Below, piece after piece: positions 14,771 to 24,198 of a stretch of DNA of 64,000 bases (its first letter is position 1; each line of letters begins with the position of its first letter). A program made the translations under genes and the position numbers. Origin of the DNA: Geodermatophilus poikilotrophus (GTDB lineage Bacteria; Actinomycetota; Actinomycetes; Mycobacteriales; Geodermatophilaceae); contig NZ_FOIE01000001.1 of the NCBI RefSeq assembly GCF_900111455.1, forward strand, positions 340,852 through 404,851, in the 5' to 3' direction. Below the pieces are notes generated by a model, which saw nothing but the letters and a program-made list of their open reading frames with translations, did no database searches and was not told where the DNA came from.

Positions 14771-17481
14771 TGCTCTTCGGGCGGGACAGGGAGCGCGGGG
14801 TCATCGACGCGGTGCTGGCCACGGCAGGGACCGGAGGCAAGCCGGCCGTGCTGGTGCTCCGCGGCCCGCCAGGTGTGGGCAAGACCGCGCTGCTCGAGGA
14901 CGTGGCCTCCCGGTGGCCGGACGTGCGGTTCCTCCGCGCACAGGGCCTGGAGTCGGAGTGCGAACTGCCCTTTGCCGGGCTGCACCAGTTGCTGCGCCCG
15001 CTGCTCCGTCACCTGGCCGCCCTGCCTCCACCGCAGGCGCACGCCCTCCGTTCAGCGTTCGGCCTGGAGGCCGGCTGCCACCAGGACCGCTTCCTGACGT
15101 CGGCCGCTGCGCTGAGCCTGCTGGCCGAGGAGGCGGCCAGCACGCCCGTGTGCTGCCTCGTCGACGATGCGCACTGGCTCGACGCGACCTCGGCCGCAGC
15201 GCTGGCCTTCGTGGCGCACCGACTCGGCACCGACCGGATCGCCCTGCTCCTCGCTGCCCGGGACGGCCCTGACCAGCGGTTCCCGGCACCCGAGTTACCG
15301 GAGTTGCGTCTGGGCGGTCTGGACGAGGACTCGGCTCACCGGCTGCTCCGTCACGCGGTCGGCACGGACGTGGACCCGGGGGTCGCTGCCGAGCTGGTGA
15401 CGCGGACCGACGGCAATCCACTGGCTCTCCTCGAGCTGCCCGGCGTCCTGAGCCCGGCCGCACTGTCCGGCAGGGACTCGCTGCCCCATGCGCTACCGAT
15501 GAGCGAGCACCTGCAGCAGGCCTTCCTCGACCAGGTGCGGCTGCTGCCCGAACCGGCTCGCCGACTGCTGCTGGTAGCGGCGGCGGACGACACCCAGCGC
15601 ACCTCCGTGATCCTGGCGGCCGCCGAGGAGGCAGGGATCGACCCGGCGGCACTCGGCCCCGCGGAGCGGTCGGGCCTGGTGCGGGTGCGTGGAGGTGAGC
15701 TGGGCTTCCGTCACCCCCTCGTACGCTCCGCGGTCTACCAGGCCGCGACGACGGACGAGCGACAGGCCGCCCACCGGGCCCTGGCGTACGCCCTCGAGGG
15801 CGGAGGCGACGCCGACCGGCTGGCCTGGCACCGGGCGTGGGCTGTGTCCGGTCCGGATGCGGCCGCGGCGGCCGAGCTCGAGCAAGCCGCCGAGCGCGTT
15901 CTCGCCCGCGGTGGCCACGCGGCGGCCGCAGCGGCGCTGGAGCGAGCCGCCGACCTGACCGCCGATCGTGAGGTCCGGGCTCAGCGGCTGGCCGCCGCCG
16001 GGGAGTCGGCCTGGCGGGCCGGGTGGCTCGGCCGGGCCGCCGGTCTGCTGGCGACCGCCGGCTCCTTGACCGATCAACGGCTGTTGCGGGCCGACATCGA
16101 GCACCTGCGGGGCGCCATCGAGCTCGGCGCGGGGTCGGCACAGACCGCCGTGAGCATCCTGGTGCCGGCCGCGCGTGAGGTCGCCTCCGTCGACGTGGGG
16201 CGCGCGCTGCGGATGCTGGTCCTGGCAGCGGACGCGGCCGGTCAGGCCTCCGATCCCGCTGGGATGGCCGAGCTGGTCGCTCTCGGCAACAGCCTCTCCC
16301 CCGGGGAGGGAGCACGCGAGCAGGCGCTGTCCGCCCTCCTGGCTGCGTGCGGGGCCTTCGCCGCCGGGGACTTGTCCGACCTCGTTCGACGGCTGCGCAC
16401 GACCGTGAGCCTGGCCGAGTCCATGGGGGATGAGGAGATGCTCGTGCTGGCCGGCCGGGCGGCGCTCGGGATCGAGGACACCGCGGCGCACCGCCTGCTG
16501 TCCACGGTGGTCTCACGGCAGCGGGCACGGGGTGCCATCAGCGAACTGCTGCCGCCGCTCACCCGACTGGCCCTGGCCGAGATCCTCACCGGACGCTGGA
16601 GATCGGCGGACACCACCGCACACGAGGCGCTGGAACTGTCGCGGGCGACCGGCCACCGGGAACTGTCTGCCTTCCCGCTCGCCTGGCTCGCCCTCCTCGC
16701 CGGGATCAAGGGACACGCGGCAGACCTCCGGGCATCGACCGAAGCCGCGGAACAGGTGACTGCCACCCACCCGGTCGTCCTCGCAGCCGACACGCTCCAC
16801 TGGGCCCGCGGCAGCTTCGAGCTCGGCGCCGGCCGGCCGGCGGCGGCGCTGGCCCACTTCTGCCGCATCACCGACCCGACGGTGGCGTTCCTCTCGGCCC
16901 TGGATCGCATCGAGGCCGCGACGCTGGCCGAGTCCCCCCGCCTCGCCCGCGACTGGCTGCGCCCTCTCGAACAGTTCGCCGCCAGCACCGACCTGGCCTG
17001 GGCGGCGGCGCGGGCCGCCTACTGCCGCGCGCTGCTCGCCGACCCGGACTCGGCCGGACCACTGTTCCGGGAGGCGCTCGCCCATGCCTCCGCGGCCGAG
17101 CGCCCATACGAACACGCCCGCATGGAGCTGGCCTACGGGAGCTTCCTCCGCCGGCGGAGACGACGGGTCGACGCCCGCGAGCACCTCCGGAGCGCTCTGA
17201 CGATCTTCGACTCGCTCGGTGCCACGCCGTGGGAGGAACGGGCCCGCGTCGAACTCCGCGCGACCGGTGAGTTCCCGCGGTGCAGGGATCCCTCACAGAT
17301 GCGTCGACTCACTCCTCAAGAGGTGCAGGTCGCCCGCCTGGTGGCCGACGGCCTCCCGACCCGCGACGTCGCCGCTCAGCTGTTCCTCAGCCCCCGCACG
17401 ATCGACTTCCACCTGCACAACATCTTCACCAAGACCGGCATCACTTCCCGCACCGAACTGGCCCGCCTACCCCTGGAGTGA
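14770..17481 (+). CDS. large ATP-binding LuxR family regulator (LAL type)
   Basis: A 903-residue regulator with an N-terminal AAA/NACHT-like ATPase (Walker A GPPGVGKTALL about residues 33-43; Walker B CCLVDDAHWLD near 138), a long alpha-helical repeat middle region, and a C-terminal LuxR helix-turn-helix: LTPQEVQVARLVADGLPTRD, then VAAQLFLSPRTIDFHLHNIF. Such regulators sense an unknown ligand and activate nearby genes. The GTG at 14770 appears leaderless. It diverges from the Cys/His-peptide/ABM/membrane operon, 172 bases away, and is the obvious candidate to control it. Confidence 0.92.
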   Translation: MLFGRDRERGVIDAVLATAGTGGKPAVLVLRGPPGVGKTALLEDVASRWPDVRFLRAQGLESECELPFAGLHQLLRPLLRHLAALPPPQAHALRSAFGLEAGCHQDRFLTSAAALSLLAEEAASTPVCCLVDDAHWLDATSAAALAFVAHRLGTDRIALLLAARDGPDQRFPAPELPELRLGGLDEDSAHRLLRHAVGTDVDPGVAAELVTRTDGNPLALLELPGVLSPAALSGRDSLPHALPMSEHLQQAFLDQVRLLPEPARRLLLVAAADDTQRTSVILAAAEEAGIDPAALGPAERSGLVRVRGGELGFRHPLVRSAVYQAATTDERQAAHRALAYALEGGGDADRLAWHRAWAVSGPDAAAAAELEQAAERVLARGGHAAAAAALERAADLTADREVRAQRLAAAGESAWRAGWLGRAAGLLATAGSLTDQRLLRADIEHLRGAIELGAGSAQTAVSILVPAAREVASVDVGRALRMLVLAADAAGQASDPAGMAELVALGNSLSPGEGAREQALSALLAACGAFAAGDLSDLVRRLRTTVSLAESMGDEEMLVLAGRAALGIEDTAAHRLLSTVVSRQRARGAISELLPPLTRLALAEILTGRWRSADTTAHEALELSRATGHRELSAFPLAWLALLAGIKGHAADLRASTEAAEQVTATHPVVLAADTLHWARGSFELGAGRPAAALAHFCRITDPTVAFLSALDRIEAATLAESPRLARDWLRPLEQFAASTDLAWAAARAAYCRALLADPDSAGPLFREALAHASAAERPYEHARMELAYGSFLRRRRRRVDAREHLRSALTIFDSLGATPWEERARVELRATGEFPRCRDPSQMRRLTPQEVQVARLVADGLPTRDVAAQLFLSPRTIDFHLHNIFTKTGITSRTELARLPLE

Positions 17482-17554
17482 CCTCCGTGGGCCACTGGAC
17501 CGTTCCCGGGTCGGTCGACTCCGTGCCCTGGGGCTCCTGCCTCGCAGGGAGGAC

Positions 17555-17624
17555 CAGCACCGCGCGTGTCGCTCCTCGGACGCTCCCCCACCGCGGTGTT
17601 CCTCCAGGTGAGGAGCCCGGGGCG
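17555..17624 (+). repeat. dispersed intergenic repeat, copy E
   Basis: CAGCACCGCGCGTGTCGC, then TCCTCGGACGCTCC. The 3' extension through GGTGTTCCTCCAGGTG to CCCGGGGCG aligns with copy C. The 5' part is degraded. It lies between the convergent LuxR and phosphodiesterase genes. Confidence 0.6.
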
Positions 17625-17716
17625 GCCGGCGCGACCGAGGTGGCCGGCCTGGTGCTCACCCGTCGAGAGGGCGACCGACACCGCACTGCGGCCGAGCGGC
17701 CTGAGCCGTGTCCGGG

Positions 17717-18493
17717 TCAGCCGGCGACGCCTGCGGCGTCGGCGGAGGTGGCGCCCGCCCGGGCGAGCCCCAGGCCGACCGGGTCGTCGGTGCACAGCAG
17801 GTCGACGCCGAGACCGGCCATCCGCTCGGCCTCGTCCGGGTCGTCGACGATCCCCACGGCGACCAGGAGGCCGCGGGCGAGCACCCGGTGGACCACGGCG
17901 GGGTCGTCCCGCACGTGGGTGACGTGCAGGTGGACGTCGGTGAGCCCGTGCGCCCGGGCCCGCAGTGCGGCCCGGTCCGGGTCGGCACCGGGTGCCACGA
18001 TCAGCGCTCCGGAGACGGTGCCGCACCCGGCCAGCGATGCCGCGGTGGCCAGGTCGAACGACGTGGTCGTGACCCGGTCGGCGTCGGGCCGTCGTCGACG
18101 CCGGTCCTCGAGCAGCGCGGCGAGCAACCGGGCGGTGCGCCGCGCGTCGGGGCCGCCGGCTTCCGGCTTGACCTCGGTCGCCACGTACGCCCCGTGGACG
18201 GCGGCGAGGTCGAGCACCTCGGTCAGGGTCGGGACGCCGGTGCCGCCGGGCAGGGCGACGGAGCGGAGCTCTGCCAGCGGCGTCCCCGCTACCACGGGGC
18301 CGGTGCCGGGGCCGGTGCCGAGGACGCGCCCGAGGTCGCCGTCGTGCGAGAGGACGAGGACGCCGTCCTCGGTGGCCCGGACGTCGACCTCGACGCCGTC
18401 GACGCCCGCCTGCAGGGCGGTGCGGACGGCGGCGAGCGTGTTCTCGGGGTAGGTGGGGTGGAGGGGCGTGCCGCGGTGGCCGATGACGCGCAT
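17717..18493 (-). CDS. glycerophosphodiester phosphodiesterase
   Basis: 258 residues of the GDPD TIM-barrel family, hydrolysing glycerophosphodiesters to glycerol-3-phosphate and an alcohol. The hallmark residues are present: HRG at residues 6-8, PENTLAA, the acidic pair in GVEVDVRATEDGVLVLSHDG with His, and TEVKPEAG later; the C-terminus ends with LGVDLLCTDDPVGL, the family's typical closing strand. No signal peptide, so cytoplasmic. The ATG at 18493 starts directly at the first barrel strand; the frame extends upstream without support. Apparently a single-gene unit. Confidence 0.93.
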   Translation of the reverse strand: MRVIGHRGTPLHPTYPENTLAAVRTALQAGVDGVEVDVRATEDGVLVLSHDGDLGRVLGTGPGTGPVVAGTPLAELRSVALPGGTGVPTLTEVLDLAAVHGAYVATEVKPEAGGPDARRTARLLAALLEDRRRRRPDADRVTTTSFDLATAASLAGCGTVSGALIVAPGADPDRAALRARAHGLTDVHLHVTHVRDDPAVVHRVLARGLLVAVGIVDDPDEAERMAGLGVDLLCTDDPVGLGLARAGATSADAAGVAG

Positions 18494-18843
18494 GGCCGCA
18501 CGCTGTCGGCGCCGGACGGCGTCCCGATGGCCGCGACACGAGCCCCGGGTGGCTCGTGCGTGAAGCCCTGCACCAGGCACCAACCGTTGACCCGTCGCGG
18601 CTCCCGCTCGGATCGAGGCCGTCGGCCATCCGCCCCTCGCACCGTCGCTCGACCCTGGAGGCCGGGCTCGCCACCACGGCATGGACGGCTCCCGGTCCGG
18701 GGCACGGCGCGGCGCGGCGCGACCGGGCGGCTCCGCGTCGCCGGGTGGGGACGGTGGGCACCGTGGGCCGAGTGGGGCGCGCCCGTGCGCCGCACCGGCT
18801 GACCTCCACCACCCGGGCAGCGACGGTCGTCACACTCCCGTGC
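18494..18843. other. divergent intergenic region
   Basis: 350 bases between the phosphodiesterase and ParA starts. No gene recognised; it must hold promoters in both directions. A TCACACT stretch just before the ParA ATG is a possible -10 for a leaderless message. Confidence 0.4.
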
Positions 18844-19611
18844 ATGCGCTTGGCCGTGTGCTCCTCCAAGGGAGGCGTCGGCAAGACGGCGACCGCCGCC
18901 AACCTGTGCGTCGCCCTCGCCCGTCGAGGTCGAGTTCTCGCGGTCGACACCGATCCGCAGGACAGTCTCGGGCGCGCGTTCGGCGTCGTCGCCAAGGGCC
19001 GGGACGACAGCTTGGCGGCGCTCCTGGAGGACCCGGTCACGGAGGCTCGGGCCGCCATCCGGCACGACGTCGTGCCCGGGCTGGACCTGCTCCCCGCCCA
19101 CCCGGCCCTCGAAGCGGTGTCGGTCCAGCTGGCCGGCACCGGTGGTCTGGTCACCAGCATCCGGCGCGGACTGCGACCGCTGCTCGCCGAGTACGACCAC
19201 ATCGTGCTCGACACCCGGGGGGACCTGGGTGGGCTGACCCTGGCGGCGGTCTGCGCCGCCGACACCGTGCTGACCGTCTTCACCAGCGACCCGGGCTCGG
19301 CGCTGGGCGTCGTCCGGGTCGCCGCGTTCCTCGAACAGCACCGGACGTACGAGAACACCTCCGCCGTCCTCGTCGGCGTGGCGTGCGTCGACTGGGACAA
19401 GGACGGGCGAGCCGCCAAGGAGGTGTTCGGCGCCTTGGCGGGGACCGGACTGCCGCTGCTCGAGACCCGCGTGCCGACGTCGCGCCGGGTACCGACGAGC
19501 GCACTGGCCAAGCGCCCTGTCGTCCTGTCCGCTCCCTCCAGTCCGGTCGCCCGTGCCTACCTGGCGCTGGCCGACGAGGTGCTCGCCAGCGCAGAGAGGC
19601 TCCACACATGA
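18844..19611 (+). CDS. ParA/MinD-family ATPase (orphan)
   Basis: 255 residues. Deviant Walker A box SKGGVGKTATAANL at residues 8-21 with the signature lysine, then VLAVDTDPQDSLGRAF, and the switch region IVLDTRGDLGGLTLAAVCAAD. Closest in form to Soj/ParA partition ATPases, which move DNA or protein complexes over the nucleoid. The usual ParB partner with its CTPase domain is absent; instead the stop overlaps the start of a 99-residue gene. No Shine-Dalgarno site is visible before the ATG. The real cargo could be a protein complex, not a chromosome or plasmid. Confidence 0.88.
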   Translation: MRLAVCSSKGGVGKTATAANLCVALARRGRVLAVDTDPQDSLGRAFGVVAKGRDDSLAALLEDPVTEARAAIRHDVVPGLDLLPAHPALEAVSVQLAGTGGLVTSIRRGLRPLLAEYDHIVLDTRGDLGGLTLAAVCAADTVLTVFTSDPGSALGVVRVAAFLEQHRTYENTSAVLVGVACVDWDKDGRAAKEVFGALAGTGLPLLETRVPTSRRVPTSALAKRPVVLSAPSSPVARAYLALADEVLASAERLHT

Positions 19612-19907
19612 CCACCGGCAACCGACCTCCCACCCCCAGCGCGGGTCGGGGGCGGACGATGCAGGACGAGCTGCTCCACGACCTGCGCCAGGCCACCCCC
19701 GTGCCGATCGTCCCGACAGCCGGGGAGCAGGCCGCGTCGCAGCCGCTGCAGGGCCCGGGACCCCGGGAGCGGCAGGCCCCCCTGCTGCAGGTCCAGGTGA
19801 CCGTGCAGCGCTGGTCGTGGCCCCGCGCCCGCGTCCTGCCTGGTGCACGGGGACTGTCCGTGGGCATCGGACCGGTACGCGTGTCCTGGACACTGGGCGG
19901 ACGCTGA
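19608..19907 (+). CDS. 99-residue protein coupled to ParA
   Basis: ATG overlaps the ParA stop (ATGA). A low-complexity N-terminus is followed by MQDELLHDLRQATPVPIVP, a Gln/Pro-rich linker, and a C-terminal basic/aromatic region LLQVQVTVQRWSWPRA, then LSVGIGPVRVSWTLGG, probably beta strands. No family recognised. Coupled expression with an orphan ParA ATPase suggests it is the ParA-interacting or cargo-anchoring partner; the short basic N-terminal arm could stimulate the ATPase as ParB and other activators do (inference). Confidence 0.7.
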   Translation: MTTGNRPPTPSAGRGRTMQDELLHDLRQATPVPIVPTAGEQAASQPLQGPGPRERQAPLLQVQVTVQRWSWPRARVLPGARGLSVGIGPVRVSWTLGGR

Positions 19908-19958
19908 TCCGGGCCAGGAGTCAGCGGGAGACCCGTGCTGGTGGACCCGGGGAGCCGC

Positions 19959-20606
19959 TCACGACGAGAGGTAGCGGATCACCGCCAGTACCCGGCGGTG
20001 GTCGTCGTCGCTGGGCGCCAGGTCGAGCTCGTCGTAGATGTGGGACGTGTGCTGCACGACCGCCCGCTCGGTGATCGACAGGGTCCGGGCGATCGACGCG
20101 TTGGTCCGGCCCTCGGACATCAGGGCCAGCACCTGCTGCTGGCGAGGGGTCAGCCGGTCGAGCGCACCGTGGTGCCCCCTGGCGCGGGCGACCATGAGAC
20201 CCACGACCTCGGGGTCGAGGACGGTGCCCCCGGCGGCGATGCGGCGGAGGTCGTCCGTGAACGCGTCGACGTCGGCGATCCGCTGCTTGAGGAGGTACCC
20301 GACGCCCGACGAGCGATCCCCCAGGAGTTCGACGGCGTAGGCGCGCTGGAGGTGCTGCGACAGCACGAGGACGGCGATCTCGGGGAGGTCCCGGCGGATC
20401 TGCACCGCCGCCCGCAGGCCCGCGTCCTTGTGATCGGGCGGCATCCGGATGTCGGTGACGACGATGTCGGGACCGTGTTCCTCCGCGCTGCGGACCAGCT
20501 CGCGTGCGTCCCCGACCGCAGCGACGACGTCGAACCCGGCCGCCTCCATCACGTGCGTGAGCCCGGTTCGCAGCAGCGCCTCGTCCTCGCCGATCACGAC
20601 CCGCAC
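19959..20606 (-). CDS. NarL/LuxR-family response regulator
   Basis: 215 residues: receiver domain with acidic residues EDE at 7-9, phospho-acceptor Asp52 in VVTDIRMPP and Lys in LLKQR; C-terminal NarL-type helix-turn-helix, LTPRQQQVLALMSEGRTNAS, then IARTLSITERAVVQHTSHIY. The GTG at 20606 overlaps the kinase stop by 13 bases, so kinase and regulator are translated together. It acts with the adjacent kinase. The genes that diverge from this pair encode penicillin-recognising enzymes, plausible targets. Confidence 0.92.
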   Translation of the reverse strand: MRVVIGEDEALLRTGLTHVMEAAGFDVVAAVGDARELVRSAEEHGPDIVVTDIRMPPDHKDAGLRAAVQIRRDLPEIAVLVLSQHLQRAYAVELLGDRSSGVGYLLKQRIADVDAFTDDLRRIAAGGTVLDPEVVGLMVARARGHHGALDRLTPRQQQVLALMSEGRTNASIARTLSITERAVVQHTSHIYDELDLAPSDDDHRRVLAVIRYLSS

Positions 20607-22351
20607 GGCAGCTCCACGAGCAGGCGTGTGCCGCCGCCGGCCGGACTCTCGATGTGGAACCGGCCGCCGAGGGCGTCGACACGGTCGGCGAGGCCGCGCA
20701 GCCCCACACCACCCGCCTGGGTCGCCCCACCGACGCCGTCGTCGGTCACGCCGATGACGAGCCGCGTCGACGCGTGCTCGAGCGTCACGGTCAACGTGTC
20801 GGCCGCGGCGTGCTTGACCGCGTTGGTCAGCGCCTCCGCGACCACGAAGTAGGCCGTCCTCTCGACCGTCGCCGGCAGGCGCCCGTCGACCTCGACCACC
20901 GCCAGCCGGGTGGGCAGCGGCATGCGGTCGACCAGGTCCTCGATCGCCGCGGTCAGGCCCCGCTCGACGAGGGCGGCCGGCATCAGGGCGTGGACGATCT
21001 CCCGGAGGTGGCGGGCGGCACCGTCGATGCCGACGCGGAGGCGCGTCGCCGCGTCGGGGAGACCGGCCGCCCCGCCGGTGCGAGCCAGTTGCTGCGCCTC
21101 TAACGCCAGCAGGACGAGCTCCCCCTGCAGACCGTCGTGCAGGTCCTGGGCGATGTGCTGCCGCGCCCGGTCCCCTGCCTCGACGAGGCGGGCGCGCGAC
21201 TGCCGCAGGTCGGCATGGCTGGCCCGCAGCTCGGCCGTCAACCGGTCGTGGTCGATCGCGAGGGCGGCCACCTGACCCGCCCCGCGGACCAACTCGGCGT
21301 CGTCGATGACCGTCGCGTCGTAGACGATGGCGCCGATCCGTCTCGACCCGAGCTCGATGTCGACCAGGTCCCGGTGCTCGCCCAGCGCCTCCGTGTCGAC
21401 CGTGGCGCCGTCGCCGTCCACGGAGGAGCGCCCGTCCCGCGACGCGTAGACGACCTGCAACGACGTGTCCCCGAGGGCGCGACCGAGGGCATCGGCGAGC
21501 AGCTCCGGGGTGGCGGCGGACGACGCCAGCCAGGCGCTGAGCTCCTGGATCTCGGCGGTCCTCGCGAACCCACCGCGCAGCATCGCCGCCGCGAAGGCGA
21601 CGGGCACCCCGGCCAGCACGACGATCTGGAACCCGACCACCTGCGCGACCGAGAGACCGGCGGACGGACCCAGGAGAGGACCGAGCGGCGTCGCCAGGAC
21701 GGCCAGGATCCCGTAGGCGTACAGCGGCAGCAGGACCCCACGTTGGCCGGGCGTCGCGGTGCGCAGCCGGTCGACGAGCACACCTGCGGTCACCAGCATC
21801 ACGACCATCCCCGCACCTCGCTGGAGCCAGGTGCCGGCGGAGAGGAGATCCGCCCGGTGACCGACGGAGAGCATGCCGCCCGGGCTGGCACCCGGATCGA
21901 AGAGGTAACCCGGGACCTGCAGGACGAGCGACACCACGAAGCCCCCGGCCACCGTCAGGCGAGAGGTGCGCGAGCGGAGACGGCCGGACGGGAAGGCGTG
22001 CAGGAGCCACACCACCACGGCCAGCGGGGTGGTGGCGAGCACGACACCGACCGCCACCAGGACGGGCGTCGCGGTGTTGGCGAGGGCGACCACGAACCAC
22101 GACAGGGCCCCGACGACCATGATCGGGCCGGTCCGGTTGCTCGGCCGGCGCCGCCACGCCTCGAGCCCCGCAGTCAGATGGACGAGTCCCCCGGCCGGGA
22201 ACAGGGCGAGCAGCCACCACGGAGCGACGTCCTGGTCGGCGAGCAGGGCGATCTCGACGCCGGCGACGACGGCACCGAACACGCCGATCAGCGCGAGGCT
22301 GACCACCAGCGCCCGCGCCAGGGACGATCGCACACCTCCCCGATGCGCCAT
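20594..22351 (-). CDS. membrane sensor histidine kinase (HisKA_3 type)
   Basis: 585 residues. Seven or eight predicted membrane helices fill the first ~260 residues, beginning ALVVSLALIGVFGAVVAGVE; a GAF-like region follows; the HisKA_3 dimerisation motif is QHIAQDLHDGLQGELVLLAL (phosphorylated His about residue 398); the HATPase domain shows EALTNAVKHA and TDDGVGGATQ, with GGGTRLLVELP closing. The receptor is the long membrane part, so the cue is probably in the membrane or a membrane-soluble compound. Partner: the overlapping NarL-type regulator. ATG start at 22351. Confidence 0.92.
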   Translation of the reverse strand: MAHRGGVRSSLARALVVSLALIGVFGAVVAGVEIALLADQDVAPWWLLALFPAGGLVHLTAGLEAWRRRPSNRTGPIMVVGALSWFVVALANTATPVLVAVGVVLATTPLAVVVWLLHAFPSGRLRSRTSRLTVAGGFVVSLVLQVPGYLFDPGASPGGMLSVGHRADLLSAGTWLQRGAGMVVMLVTAGVLVDRLRTATPGQRGVLLPLYAYGILAVLATPLGPLLGPSAGLSVAQVVGFQIVVLAGVPVAFAAAMLRGGFARTAEIQELSAWLASSAATPELLADALGRALGDTSLQVVYASRDGRSSVDGDGATVDTEALGEHRDLVDIELGSRRIGAIVYDATVIDDAELVRGAGQVAALAIDHDRLTAELRASHADLRQSRARLVEAGDRARQHIAQDLHDGLQGELVLLALEAQQLARTGGAAGLPDAATRLRVGIDGAARHLREIVHALMPAALVERGLTAAIEDLVDRMPLPTRLAVVEVDGRLPATVERTAYFVVAEALTNAVKHAAADTLTVTLEHASTRLVIGVTDDGVGGATQAGGVGLRGLADRVDALGGRFHIESPAGGGTRLLVELPCGS

Positions 22352-22493
22352 CGGCGCAGCATGGCACCGGCGACGGGCGCTCGGTGCAGCATCGCACCGG
22401 CGACGACTCGCGCGAGACCCTGTACCCAGGTCCAGGTCGGCGGGCCACTCCGGTCCATTGCCCGGCGGTCACGGCGTCGCCAGGGTCGCCTGC

Positions 22494-24098
22494 GTGAACC
22501 GTCGAGCGGCTGCCCTCCCGTTGCTCGTGTCGACCGTCGTGCTCACCGCGGTCACCTCGTCGACCGGGTCGTCCGCCTCGCCGGGCGAGGGGCCCGGCCC
22601 CCAGCCGCAGGTCGGCGACCTCCCGGCTGCCGCCGCCGCGATCATGTCGAAGCCGGAGTTCGAGACGGCCCGGTGGCTCTACTCCGTCGCCGAGGCGGAG
22701 ACGGGCCGGGTCGTCCTGGCCGGCCGTGCCGGGGAGTCCGTCTTCACCGCGTCGACCGCGAAGAACTTCACCGTCGGCACCACGTACGCGACGCTGGGCA
22801 CCGACGCCACGCTCACCACGCCGGTGTACGCGACGGCCGAGCCGGCCGGTGGCGTCCTCGCCGGCGACCTGGTGCTGGTGGCGTCGGGAGACCTCGCCAT
22901 GGGCGGCCGCGGCGCCATGAGCGGCCGCGTGGACCACGCGTTCACCGCCGACACGATCGACCACGTCTACGGCGACATCGCGCCGAACGCGGCGTTCGTC
23001 CCGGACGACCCGTTGGCCGGCCTGGACGACCTCGCCCGGCAGGTGGCCGCCTCAGGCGTCACCGAGATCGCCGGCGACGTGGTCGTCGACACCCGGCTGT
23101 GGGACACGTTCGACGGCCAGGAGGGACCCGCACCGTCGATCTACGTCAACGACAACATCCTGGACATCACGGTGGCGGCGGCCGGGATCGGGCAGCCCGC
23201 CGTCCTCGACCTCCGCCCGCGGACCCAGGCCGTCACCGTGGAGTCGACGGTGACCACCACGGACGCGGGCACGCCGACGTCGCTCGCAGTCACCGCCGAT
23301 CCCGACGACCCCACATCGGTCACGGTCAGCGGCACCATCGCGGCCGGCACGTCGCAGCTCACCATCCACCGCGTCCTCGACGCCGCGTCCTGGGCGCGCA
23401 CCCTGTTCGTCGAGGCACTCGGCCGCGCCGGGGTCGCGGTCACCTCCTCCGCCGTCGGACCCAATGACGAGGCGGGGTTGCCGCCCACGGGTTCCTACGC
23501 GGCCGAGGACCGGGTGGCCGCCCTGACCTCCCCACCGATGAGGGCCTTCGGTCGGATGATCCTGGAGACCAGCTACAACACCGGTGCGAACGCCCTGATG
23601 TGCCTGCTCGCGGTGCACGGCGGCTCGCCGGACTGCCTCGACGGGCTGGCGGCGGTGCACTCCCAGCTCGACCGGGCCGGTCTCGTCGCCGAGGACGTGG
23701 TGCTGTTCGACGGGCAGGGCGCCGACCCGGCCTCGACGACCCCGGACCAGATGGTCGCCTGGATGAGGTGGGCGCAGACGCAACCCTGGGGCGAGGAGCT
23801 CGCGGCCGACCAGCCCGTCCTCGGGGTGAGCGGGACGCTGGCGAGCACGGGTCAGGACGGTCCCGCCGCGGGCGAGGTCGCGGCCAAGACCGGGACGAGC
23901 GTCGACGTCGACCCCACCACGGGCCGCGTGCTGTACAAGGTGCAGAGCCTCGCCGGCTACCTCACCACCGAGCGGGGCGAGCGGTTCGTGTTCTCCCTGT
24001 CCATGAGCGGGGCGACGTACCCCGACGTGCCCACCGGTCTGCACGACGCCAACGAGGACGTGGCGGCCGTCGCCGCGGCCTTCCAGCAGGCGCTGTGA
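22494..24098 (+). CDS. dacB: D-alanyl-D-alanine carboxypeptidase/endopeptidase (PBP4, S13 family)
   Basis: 534 residues with an N-terminal signal segment (ALPLLVSTVVLTAVTS) and the three penicillin-binding motifs: STAK with nucleophile Ser87, SYN in ETSYNTGANAL, and KTG in AAKTGTS. The long insertion between the first and second motif is typical of class C PBP4/DacB, a periplasmic or outer-surface trimming enzyme of peptidoglycan. The GTG at 22494 has no good ribosome site and may be leaderless. It diverges from the two-component system and is followed by two further penicillin-recognising enzymes on the same strand. Confidence 0.92.
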   Translation: MNRRAAALPLLVSTVVLTAVTSSTGSSASPGEGPGPQPQVGDLPAAAAAIMSKPEFETARWLYSVAEAETGRVVLAGRAGESVFTASTAKNFTVGTTYATLGTDATLTTPVYATAEPAGGVLAGDLVLVASGDLAMGGRGAMSGRVDHAFTADTIDHVYGDIAPNAAFVPDDPLAGLDDLARQVAASGVTEIAGDVVVDTRLWDTFDGQEGPAPSIYVNDNILDITVAAAGIGQPAVLDLRPRTQAVTVESTVTTTDAGTPTSLAVTADPDDPTSVTVSGTIAAGTSQLTIHRVLDAASWARTLFVEALGRAGVAVTSSAVGPNDEAGLPPTGSYAAEDRVAALTSPPMRAFGRMILETSYNTGANALMCLLAVHGGSPDCLDGLAAVHSQLDRAGLVAEDVVLFDGQGADPASTTPDQMVAWMRWAQTQPWGEELAADQPVLGVSGTLASTGQDGPAAGEVAAKTGTSVDVDPTTGRVLYKVQSLAGYLTTERGERFVFSLSMSGATYPDVPTGLHDANEDVAAVAAAFQQAL

Positions 24099-24135
24099 CG
24101 CCGGCGGAGCACCCGGCCGGTGCGCGACGTGGCGC

Positions 24136-24160
24136 GGACACCCGGACACCCGGACGCCCG
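24136..24160 (+). repeat. 8-bp tandem repeat, three units
   Basis: GGACACCC, GGACACCC and GGACGCCC in a row in the spacer between two serine hydrolase genes. Too short to assign a function. Confidence 0.4.
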
Positions 24161-24198
24161 GCAACCCCCCTGACCGGTTACCCCTCGGGAGGTCGACC

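Noticed and set aside
19959..22964. 1001-codon minus-strand frame spanning response regulator and kinase
   Set aside because: Only the last 215 codons are a gene; the earlier part is out of frame with the kinase and lacks motifs.
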